A stretch of 64,000 nt of DNA from assembly GCA_902776285.1 (NCBI GenBank), contig CACYPK010000008.1, positions 1 through 64,000 on the forward strand, written 5' to 3'. This stretch comes from an uncultured Eubacteriales bacterium. Lineage in GTDB: Bacteria; Bacillota; Clostridia; Peptostreptococcales; Anaerovoracaceae. The notes under the pieces were generated by a model. It saw only the letters and a list, made by a program, of their open reading frames with translations, ran no database searches and was not told the origin of the DNA. The position numbers and the translations under genes were made by a program. This document shows positions 57,573 to 64,000 of this stretch, piece after piece (position 1 is the stretch's first letter; every line of letters starts with the position of its first letter).

Positions 57573-58934
57573 TTATTCTCTCGCCATGTTGCCGAACTTG
57601 ACGTATCTTGGGATCCAGGTCAGGTTAGCGATGCCGACCGGTCCGTTTCTGTGCTTAGCTATGTTGACAGCGCAGGTGAGACCGGTGCTGTCGTCTATGT
57701 TTGCGCGCTCTTCTTCCGAACTGTAATAGTCGTCTCTCTTGAGGAAGATGACCACGTCGGCGTCCTGCTCGATCGCGCCCGAATCTCTGAGGTCGGACAG
57801 CTTAGGCATATGATCGCCTCCGCGCTGCTCCGGTCCTCTGGAAAGCTGCGACAGCAGCACTACGGCGCAGTCGAGTTCCTTGGCCATGATCTTGATGGAT
57901 CTGGTGATAGCCGCTATCTCTTTTTCTCTCTGTTCTATCCTGTAACCGCCCATGCTCATCAGCTGCAGGTAGTCGATGACGACCAGATCGAGGTCGCCTT
58001 TTTCCTGCTTGAAGCGGCGGCATTTGTTTTTCATCTCGAGCGGGGTGATGACCGACGATTCGTCGATGACCATGTCGAGCCCGTAAAAGCTGTCCTGCGC
58101 GGCCGAGATGTCTTCCCATTCCTCCATCGTGAGACTTCCCTTGTGGATGTTCTCAAGGGGAACGCTGGATGTCATCGAAAGCAGTCTCTCGCCAAGCTGC
58201 CCGGTGGCCATCTCGAGGCTGAATATCATTACCTTTTTGCCTACCGAGGCCGCGTATTCGGCCGCGTTAAGAGCCCAGGCGGTCTTACCGACGCCCGGTC
58301 TGGCCGCGAGTATGATAAGGTCGGTCTTCTGGAAACCGCCGAGTATCTTATCGACGTCCCTGAAGCCCGTAGGGATGCCTCTGTCGTCTCCGCCGTTCTT
58401 TTCGCGTTCCTGCAGCTGCCTGATGTTCTCGTAAAGCACGTTATTGACGTCAACGTAATTGTTGCGCTGCGACTTGTGTGCGATCTCGAGTATGCGCTGC
58501 TCGGCGCTGTCGAGTATGTCCTGCGGAGGCAGCTCGGATGTGTACGCCGCGTCCCTTATGGCCTCAGCCTCGTTTATCAGCTGTCTCATCTTGGATTTGT
58601 CGGAGACGGTCTCCGCGTAGTAGCGGGCATTCGAAGGCACGATGGCCTCATCCATCAGTCTGCTGAGGTATGTGATGCCTCCCACCATGTCGGCGGTCTT
58701 TCTCTGCTTGAGGGCCGAGTACACCGTAGTGATGTCTACTCCGGTACCTTTCTGGTCCATGTCGAACATGGTCCTGAATATCTCCTGATGCTCCTTAAGG
58801 TAGAAGTCCTCTGCCTTGAGGATAGCGCTGACATCAGCCCTGGCATCCTGGTTCTTGAGCATGGACCCAAGCACCGCTTTCTCGGCTTCTATGTCTACCG
58901 GTGGCAGCAATACGTCTTTTCTTTCTTCGTCCAT
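57573..58934 (-). CDS. dnaB: Replicative DNA helicase DnaB
   Basis: Hexameric replicative helicase of 453 residues. N-terminal primase-interacting domain (DIEAEKAVLGSMLKNQDA) is followed by the RecA-like motor with Walker A ILAARPGVGKTAWALN near 205, FSLEMATGQLGERLL and Walker B LVVIDYLQLMS near 318, plus the arginine finger region KLSDLRDSGAIEQDADVV. It is in the order rplI-dnaB-dnaD, a conserved Bacillota arrangement. Confidence 0.96.
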   Translation of the reverse strand: MDEERKDVLLPPVDIEAEKAVLGSMLKNQDARADVSAILKAEDFYLKEHQEIFRTMFDMDQKGTGVDITTVYSALKQRKTADMVGGITYLSRLMDEAIVPSNARYYAETVSDKSKMRQLINEAEAIRDAAYTSELPPQDILDSAEQRILEIAHKSQRNNYVDVNNVLYENIRQLQEREKNGGDDRGIPTGFRDVDKILGGFQKTDLIILAARPGVGKTAWALNAAEYAASVGKKVMIFSLEMATGQLGERLLSMTSSVPLENIHKGSLTMEEWEDISAAQDSFYGLDMVIDESSVITPLEMKNKCRRFKQEKGDLDLVVIDYLQLMSMGGYRIEQREKEIAAITRSIKIMAKELDCAVVLLSQLSRGPEQRGGDHMPKLSDLRDSGAIEQDADVVIFLKRDDYYSSEEERANIDDSTGLTCAVNIAKHRNGPVGIANLTWIPRYVKFGNMARE

Positions 58935-58935
58935 G

Positions 58936-59385
58936 CTATTTATCGCCCTCTATCCTGATAACGACTTTCGCGCTTATGTCCTGGAAAAGCTTGATTTCTA
59001 TGGTCTCGACGCCCGTGTCCTTGATAGGCTTGCTGAGCACGATCTTTCTCTTGTCGACTTCCTCTCCGGTCTGCTCCTTTATCGCGTTTGCGATGTCCAT
59101 CGAAGTGATGGCGCCGAAGAGCCTGCCGTTCTCGCCGACCTTTGTCTTAACGACTACGATGTTGTCCTCGAGCCTGCGCGCGAATTCTTCAGCCGCGGCT
59201 CTGTCCTGAGCGAGCTTCTCTGCGGCCTTTGCCATTTCTCTCTCAAAAGCCTTCTTGTTGGCCGGTGTCGCCTCTATCGCGAGACCTCCCGGGATCAGCT
59301 TGTTGCGCGCGTAACCGTCGCTGACCTTTACTATCTGGCCTGCCTTGCCTGTTCCCTTAACGTCCTGTTTCAAAATGACTTCCAT
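58936..59385 (-). CDS. rplI: Ribosomal protein bL9
   Basis: A 149-residue 50S protein L9: the RNA-binding N-domain ([36 protein letters not shown]), the long connecting helix ([23 protein letters not shown]) and a C-domain ending [10 protein letters not shown]. Standard length. It starts 21 bp after the GdpP-like stop and ends 1 bp before the dnaB start, forming part of one operon. Confidence 0.96.
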   Translation of the reverse strand: MEVILKQDVKGTGKAGQIVKVSDGYARNKLIPGGLAIEATPANKKAFEREMAKAAEKLAQDRAAAEEFARRLEDNIVVVKTKVGENGRLFGAITSMDIANAIKEQTGEEVDKRKIVLSKPIKDTGVETIEIKLFQDISAKVVIRIEGDK

Positions 59386-59406
59386 ATCTGTTTCCTCTGT
59401 CTTTCA

Positions 59407-61203
59407 CTATCTGATCAGCTCGATCTCCTGCGTTCTGGACATCTTTGTCCTGCGCTCTTCTTCTTCGCGGTCGAAATACTCCTTGACCAGCTTCCTTATG
59501 CGGGCGAGGACCTCTGCCAACGGATCGTCGGTCTGTGCTGCCGCCGATGTGAAGTGTCCTCCGCCTCCGAGTTTCTCCATGAGCGCCTGAACGTTGATGT
59601 CGCCCAGCGACCTCGCGCTGACTATAGTCTGCCCGAGCTCGTTCCTTCCAAGAACGAAGGCCGCTTTGGTGCCCTTTACGGTCATGAGTTCGTCAGCGAC
59701 CTGGGCATTGATTATCTGTGTGTTTGTTGAGATGCCTTCCGTTACCGCGTAGGCGACGCCTTCTTCGGTGTATTCCGCGCCGGCTATCGCGCCGGACTTG
59801 GCCCTGAAGTCGCCTTCGCTTACCTGGAAGAACCTCTTGACTTCCGTGGTGTCGGCGCCTCCGCGCTTCAGCCACGATGCAGCGTCAAAGGTCCTGACTC
59901 CCGTCCTGACCGAGAAGTGGTTGGAGTCCACCATGATGCCCGCGAGCATCACCTCGGCCTCGAGCTTGTTGATGAACCTCTTCTGCGAGAAGTGCTGCAT
60001 GAGTTCTGCCAGCAGCTCGCTCGCCGATGACGCGTAGCTTTCTATGTACGCGACTGCCGAGTTCTGGTATGAATCCTCGGTCAGTCTGTGATGGTCGATA
60101 ATGATCCTTGTCTTGCAGACCTCCGCGAGTTCCGGACACTCGACCAGCATCGGCCGGTTGGTGTCAACGATTATCAGCAGCGATCTGTCAGTCACGGCCT
60201 TGAGCGCCCTTTCGGCCTTGACGATGTTGTAGTCCTCGGTATCTCTCGCCAGGTCAAAGACTTCGTCGAGCGCCTCGTTGTGCTTGTCCATGACTATGTA
60301 TGAGTCTTTTCCGAGGAAATTGCATATCGCGCTTGCGGCTATGGCGGCGCCGAACGCGTCCATGTCAGGCCACCTGTGGCCCATTATGAAGACCTTGTCG
60401 GCGTCATTCAGGAGGGCCTTTATTGCGTGAGCTATGACCCTCGGCTTGCTGCGGTTGTTCTTCTCGAACGACTGAAGCGTTCCGCCGTAATACCTGGTGC
60501 CGTCATCTGTCTTGACTACCGCCTGATCGCCTCCGCGTCCCAGAGCCAGTTCCAGCGCGGCCTCGGCGAGCTCCGTCGACTCTATGAGCGACAGGTCTGA
60601 GATGCCGACGCCTATGCTTATGGAGGCCGGGAAATCGATCTGCGAATCGATGTTCCGGACCTCATCAAGCACGCTGAAGTTGCCTTCTATCATGCTTTCG
60701 AGGCGTCCGCGGCTGGTATACATGACGTATCTGTCGTCGCCGGTGCTGATGACAGGCGATTCGAACGAATCTCCCCATTTACGTACAAGCAGGTCGATCT
60801 GTGCCGGGATGACTCTTCTGTAGTCCTCCGGCGCGCTCGCGATCAGCTCGTCGTAGTTGTCGATGTTGATGTACGCGATGGCGGCCCTGTCGCTCTCGAG
60901 CTTGGTCCTGAACGATTCTCTCGCGGTCGCTTCGTCAAAGAACACCACGATGTCCTCGTCGTCCTTCGCTCCTTCGTTTATCCAGAGCTTGAACATCTTG
61001 CCGTTGCGATCAACGATTATTTCAGACGTGTTGGCGGACATGAGCTGCTCTCTCTTTACGCCTGTGAGCGTGAAGAAATTGGATCCTGCTATGTCCTCAT
61101 AGACGAACACGTTCTTTATGAGCGGGTTGGCTCCGGTTATGAATCCGCGCGGATCTACCGTACATGCCGGTATCGGAAGAGCATTGATATATTGATTGTC
61201 CAT
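59407..61203 (-). CDS. gdpP: GdpP-like cyclic-di-AMP phosphodiesterase without membrane anchor
   Basis: Hydrolyses c-di-AMP. In the 598-residue protein, residues about 5-95 are PAS-like, 105-245 a degenerate GGDEF domain (AYINIDNYDEL), and 270-590 the DHH/DHHA1 unit: MGHRWPDMDAFGAAIA, IVDTNRP, IIIDHHR, MVDSNHFS and GGGGHFTSAAA. The two N-terminal membrane spans of GdpP are missing; the start is well supported by an AGAGGAG site just ahead of the ATG, so the enzyme should be cytosolic. Location between parB and rplI is typical of gdpP. Confidence 0.93.
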   Translation of the reverse strand: MDNQYINALPIPACTVDPRGFITGANPLIKNVFVYEDIAGSNFFTLTGVKREQLMSANTSEIIVDRNGKMFKLWINEGAKDDEDIVVFFDEATARESFRTKLESDRAAIAYINIDNYDELIASAPEDYRRVIPAQIDLLVRKWGDSFESPVISTGDDRYVMYTSRGRLESMIEGNFSVLDEVRNIDSQIDFPASISIGVGISDLSLIESTELAEAALELALGRGGDQAVVKTDDGTRYYGGTLQSFEKNNRSKPRVIAHAIKALLNDADKVFIMGHRWPDMDAFGAAIAASAICNFLGKDSYIVMDKHNEALDEVFDLARDTEDYNIVKAERALKAVTDRSLLIIVDTNRPMLVECPELAEVCKTRIIIDHHRLTEDSYQNSAVAYIESYASSASELLAELMQHFSQKRFINKLEAEVMLAGIMVDSNHFSVRTGVRTFDAASWLKRGGADTTEVKRFFQVSEGDFRAKSGAIAGAEYTEEGVAYAVTEGISTNTQIINAQVADELMTVKGTKAAFVLGRNELGQTIVSARSLGDINVQALMEKLGGGGHFTSAAAQTDDPLAEVLARIRKLVKEYFDREEEERRTKMSRTQEIELIR

Positions 61204-61234
61204 GACATCTCCTCTTTTCCTGAAGGCTTCCCTT

Positions 61235-62191
61235 TTACTTGAAAGCGTCTCTCAAAGCGTCGATAAGTCTGTTGAGTTCCTCGAGACTGTAGTATTCCAT
61301 CTCGATCTTACCCTTGTTTCCGTCGCCGGCGATATGCACCCTGGTGCCCGTCAGCGTCATTAGTTCTCTTTCTACGGCTTCGATCTCCGCAGACCTTGCC
61401 TTGTCTGCCTTAGGGATCTTTTTCTTGCGCTTCTTGCGCTCAGGTCTGAGCTCATCCTTGATCTTCTCGGCCAGCCTCTCGGTAGCTCTTACGGACAGGT
61501 CGTTTCTGATGATCTTGTCCGCGATTTCCTTCTGCTTGACTTTGTCAGGGATGTTTATTATGGTCCTTCCGTGTGCCGCGGACATTTGTCCGCTTGACAC
61601 GTACTGCTGTATCTCTTCAGGGAGCTTCAGCAGCCGGATGCTGTTCGTGATGTACGTGCGGCTCCTGCCGAGCGAGGCGGATACCTGTTCCTGCGTGAAA
61701 CCGTATTTCTCGGTCATCGACTTGAGCCCGCGGGCTTCTTCGATAGGATTGAGATCCTCGCGCTGCATATTCTCTATGATGGCGACGATCGCGTTCTGCC
61801 TGTCGTCGAAGTTCCTCAGGATGCACGGGACATTTTTCAGACCCGCCTGTCTTGACGCGCGCCACCTTCTTTCACCGGCGACAAGTTCATAGCCGTTGGC
61901 GCTCTCTCTTACGATTAGCGGCTGAATAACGCCGTTCGTCCTGATGGAGCTTGCCAGTTCGGCGAGTTTCTCCTCGTCAAAGTGCATACGCGGCTGCGCG
62001 CTGTTTGGCCTGATGTCGTTTATGTCGATGTAAAGGATCCTGTCTTCTGCTCCGGCGGCATCCGCTTCGGGAGCGGATACGTTTTTCTCAGGAGCAGCAG
62101 TCAAAGCGGGATCTTTTACTTCTTCGATAATAGGGGCAGCGTCAGCAAAGAGCGCGTCCAGACCTCTTCCCAACCCTTTATTCTTAGCCAT
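61235..62191 (-). CDS. parB: Chromosome partitioning protein ParB
   Basis: CTP-dependent clamp that loads at parS sites. I start it at 62191, overlapping the parA stop by 8 bp, giving 318 residues and the classical N-terminus AKNKGLGRGLDALF. The CTPase motifs (GYELVAGERRWRASRQAGL) and the helix-turn-helix (FTQEQVSASLGRSRTYITNSIRLL) are intact, with a C-terminal dimerisation domain. Two candidate parS sites lie within 1.2 kb. Confidence 0.96.
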   Translation of the reverse strand: MAKNKGLGRGLDALFADAAPIIEEVKDPALTAAPEKNVSAPEADAAGAEDRILYIDINDIRPNSAQPRMHFDEEKLAELASSIRTNGVIQPLIVRESANGYELVAGERRWRASRQAGLKNVPCILRNFDDRQNAIVAIIENMQREDLNPIEEARGLKSMTEKYGFTQEQVSASLGRSRTYITNSIRLLKLPEEIQQYVSSGQMSAAHGRTIINIPDKVKQKEIADKIIRNDLSVRATERLAEKIKDELRPERKKRKKKIPKADKARSAEIEAVERELMTLTGTRVHIAGDGNKGKIEMEYYSLEELNRLIDALRDAFK

Positions 62192-62978
62192 TTTTCTTCG
62201 CTCTCTTTCTTGCTCTCTCTCTGGCCAGGAATTCCTTGGTGAACTCCTGATATGCCCTTGCTCCCTGCGCCTTAGGGTCGTAATCCTGGATTGCCTTGCC
62301 GTAGCTCGGAGCCTCGGCAAGCCTTACGTTGCGTGGAATGATCGTGTCGTACATGGCCGGACCGAAGAAGTTCCTCACGTCCTGCACCACGGCATGCGAA
62401 AGGTTCGTTCTTCCGTCAAACATGCTAAGTATGACACCGTCTATGTAGAGGCCCGGGTTCAGTCTTTCCTTGACCTTCTCGATGGTGCTTATAAGCTGGC
62501 TCACGCCCTCGAGCGCGTAAAACTCGCACTGGATAGGGATCAGCACGCTGTTCACGGCTGTGAGCGAGTTGATCGTGAGTATTCCCAGCGAAGGAGGGCA
62601 GTCTACCAGTATGAAGTCGTATTCGTTCCTGACCGAATCAATGACTCTCTTGAGTCTGCCTTCGCGGCCTTCGAGCTGCGCCAGTTCCACCTCAGCGCCG
62701 GCTAGGTCAACACTTGCCGGTATGAGGAATAAGTTCTCAGTATAAGTCGGCAGAACGGCTTTATGCACATCGAAATCGGTATCGATAAGCGCGTCATAAA
62801 GCGTTGTCTTGAGTGTTCTCTTGCGGATGCCGATGCCGCTTGTCGTGTTTCCCTGCGGATCGATGTCGACCATAAGGACCCTCTTCCCCCTGCGCGCCAG
62901 ACATGCCGCGAGGTTGATGTTGGTGGTCGTCTTACCGACTCCGCCTTTCTGATTGAAAATAGCAATTGCCTTGCCCAT
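62184..62978 (-). CDS. parA: Chromosome partitioning ATPase ParA (Soj)
   Basis: A 264-residue Soj-type ATPase with the deviant Walker A NQKGGVGKTTTNINLAA at residue 8, VDIDPQGNTTSGIG (Walker A') and ILVDCPPSLGILTINSL (Walker B). The absence of an N-terminal helix-turn-helix marks it as chromosomal. It works with ParB to move origins and control initiation. An AGGAGGT-type site precedes the start. Confidence 0.97.
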   Translation of the reverse strand: MGKAIAIFNQKGGVGKTTTNINLAACLARRGKRVLMVDIDPQGNTTSGIGIRKRTLKTTLYDALIDTDFDVHKAVLPTYTENLFLIPASVDLAGAEVELAQLEGREGRLKRVIDSVRNEYDFILVDCPPSLGILTINSLTAVNSVLIPIQCEFYALEGVSQLISTIEKVKERLNPGLYIDGVILSMFDGRTNLSHAVVQDVRNFFGPAMYDTIIPRNVRLAEAPSYGKAIQDYDPKAQGARAYQEFTKEFLARERARKRAKKNG

Positions 62979-63286
62979 TTATTACCTCCTGCGGGACATA
63001 GTTCCCGATTAAACACTTCCGTGTATTATACTTCAAGTGAAAGGAGATTATCTACTTTATATGGTGCTGTTTTTGTGAAGATTTTGGGGTTTTAGTGGCC
63101 TTTAATAAATGCAATATGCAAATTGTGTCTTGAATACAGGACGACCACAATATGTAGTAATAGCGGAGACATTAAGAATCTTGTCCGGCAGCTTCCGGAT
63201 GTATCGATTCATCTTCATCTGGCCATTGACGCCGCAGACATGATCCTCTTGCGCATCCCGGCGAAGATCCCTGTCACTGTTCAGGA

Positions 63287-63302
63287 TGTTTCACGTGGAA
63301 CA
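63287..63302. promoter_or_regulatory. parS: parS site 1
   Basis: TGTTTCACGTGGAACA matches the Bacillota parS consensus (TGTTTCACGTGAAACA) in 15 of 16 positions. It lies 308 bp upstream of parA. Confidence 0.88.
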
Positions 63303-63367
63303 TTATTCCCGAAAAACAAAAACCAGCCCCGCATCATCGGGCTGCGTCATCGGGAGTGTCGTGTCAG

Positions 63368-63383
63368 TGTTTCACGTGAAACT
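63368..63383. promoter_or_regulatory. parS: parS site 2
   Basis: TGTTTCACGTGAAACT matches the parS consensus in 15 of 16 positions, immediately after the rsmG stop codon and 81 bp (start to start) from site 1. Confidence 0.88.
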
Positions 63384-63385
63384 TT

Positions 63386-64000
63386 TTATCTGGAAATGAT
63401 AATGAGGACGTGGCCGGATATCTCCTCCGGCTCGCCTGGATAGGACTCTACGCGGACGTTCCTGCCGCCTAGCTTTTTGATCGTTTTGCCCGCTCTTTCA
63501 AGCTCTTCCGCGTAGTTTTCGCCTTTATAGGATATAAATTTGCCGCCTTTCTTTACAAAAGGCAGGCACCATTTTGAAAGGGTATCAAGATCCGCCACGG
63601 CTCTGGAAACGCAGAGATCAAACGCTCCGCTGTATTCCGGCTTTCTGCTGATCTCTTCTGCCCTGGCATGAACGGTCCTGAGATTTGTAACGCCAAGAGC
63701 CTCCGCAAACTCATCTATGACTCTGAGGCGTTTCAGGGTGGAGTCGAGAAGGGTGAATTCCTTTTCAGGACTGACTATGGCGAGCAGCGCGCCCGGGAAT
63801 CCCGCGCCCGTGCCGACATCCAGCACCTTCCTTGCTTCCCTGTATTCCGGAAGATCGACAACGGAAAGGGAGTCCAGCACGTGCTTGACTATCGCTTCAT
63901 CTCTGTCTCTGACGGCCGTAAGATTGATATGCTGATTCCTTTCCAGCACAAGATCAAGGTAGGAGAGAAGCTTTGAAGCGGTCTCTTTTCCGTACTTTTT
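63386..64000 (-). CDS. rsmG: 16S rRNA (guanine-527-N7) methyltransferase, partial
   Basis: Methylates G527 of 16S rRNA. The reading frame is open to the window edge; the visible 204 residues lack only the first few dozen. The typical end of the N-terminal helix (KLLSYLDLVLERNQHINLTAV), the SAM loop KVLDVGTGAGFPGALLA, LLDSTLKRLRVI and the closing GGRNVRVESYPG are seen. It is commonly followed by parA and parB near the chromosomal origin, as here. Confidence 0.93.
   Translation of the reverse strand, partial: KKYGKETASKLLSYLDLVLERNQHINLTAVRDRDEAIVKHVLDSLSVVDLPEYREARKVLDVGTGAGFPGALLAIVSPEKEFTLLDSTLKRLRVIDEFAEALGVTNLRTVHARAEEISRKPEYSGAFDLCVSRAVADLDTLSKWCLPFVKKGGKFISYKGENYAEELERAGKTIKKLGGRNVRVESYPGEPEEISGHVLIIISR

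Larger units (their letters stand above)
62979..63385. other. Intergenic region between rsmG and parA with parS sites
   Basis: Contains two near-consensus parS sites (listed separately) and otherwise no clear gene. A 106-codon plus-strand frame crosses both parS sites without a ribosome site; I do not treat it as a gene. The hairpin-like CAGCCCG/CGGGCTG near 63323-63344 could end rsmG transcription. Confidence 0.6.

Noticed and set aside
63123..63443. 106-codon plus-strand frame near parA
   Set aside because: It contains both parS sites and runs into rsmG on the other strand, with no ribosome site or family resemblance.

Overview
The window reads as a chromosomal segment of an obligately anaerobic, spore-forming-lineage Bacillota (class Clostridia). 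Family-level placement near Anaerovoracaceae / Clostridiales Family XIII is my inference. The evidence is strong AGGAGG-type ribosome sites, Soj/ParB, DnaD-type replication proteins, a lipoteichoic-acid-synthase-like protein, oxygen-sensitive [4Fe-4S] radical dehydratases and an old-yellow-enzyme reductase of the BaiCD type. No rRNA or tRNA gene was seen. The right end (rsmG, two parS-like sites, parA, parB, GdpP-like, rplI, dnaB, dnaD) is typical of the neighbourhood of a chromosomal origin.

Left block (1-9350): a minus-strand operon aroE(YdiB-like)-MFS-aroD-TRAP transporter (dctQMP) is divergent from a LysR regulator, which is followed by a 669-residue enoate reductase. Nearly identical 21-bp LysR-type operators lie upstream of both aroE and the enoate reductase, so the block looks like one regulon for hydroaromatic acids (shikimate/quinate type). 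An IS3-family element (9381-10730) has split the terminator shared by the enoate reductase and rpiB. Next come housekeeping genes rpiB, upp, sua5, prfA, a shortened rpmE, gltS and plsC.

Middle block (17300-42500): three alpha/beta pairs of the 2-hydroxyacyl-CoA dehydratase / benzoyl-CoA reductase family share one visible activator. Pairs 1 and 2 sit in a long same-strand run that also holds htpG, a CooC-like ATPase, an acetyl-CoA-synthase-C-domain-like protein and two related small membrane proteins. A histidine-rich protein is divergent from pair 2, and a CooT-like gene lies further on, giving a nickel-handling theme. Between pairs 2 and 3 lie a MATE transporter fused to an anti-sigma-type ATPase, lipoproteins, a 2Fe-2S flavin reductase, a CrtI-like FAD enzyme, a DUF5692-like membrane protein and a small acyl-CoA ligase. 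Together with the left block these could form a reductive pathway for hydroaromatic or aryl acids; substrates are not determined by sequence alone.

Right block (44500-64000): an aldo/keto reductase with ferredoxin domain, CooT, an acetyltransferase, an FMN reductase, then the housekeeping series prmC (fused to DUF1385), rho, ltaS-like, rsmA, divIC-like, an M23 peptidase, dnaD-like, dnaB, rplI, gdpP-like, parB, parA and rsmG.

The most unusual non-coding structures are three intergenic arrays of short inverted words in which every inverted pair is spaced exactly 31 bp centre to centre (14151-14319 and 43901-44227 share one word; 32303-32557 uses a different word). There is also a 75-nt structured repeat present three times, two copies of which bound a 1.8-kb inverted-repeat unit carrying a nuclease-like gene.
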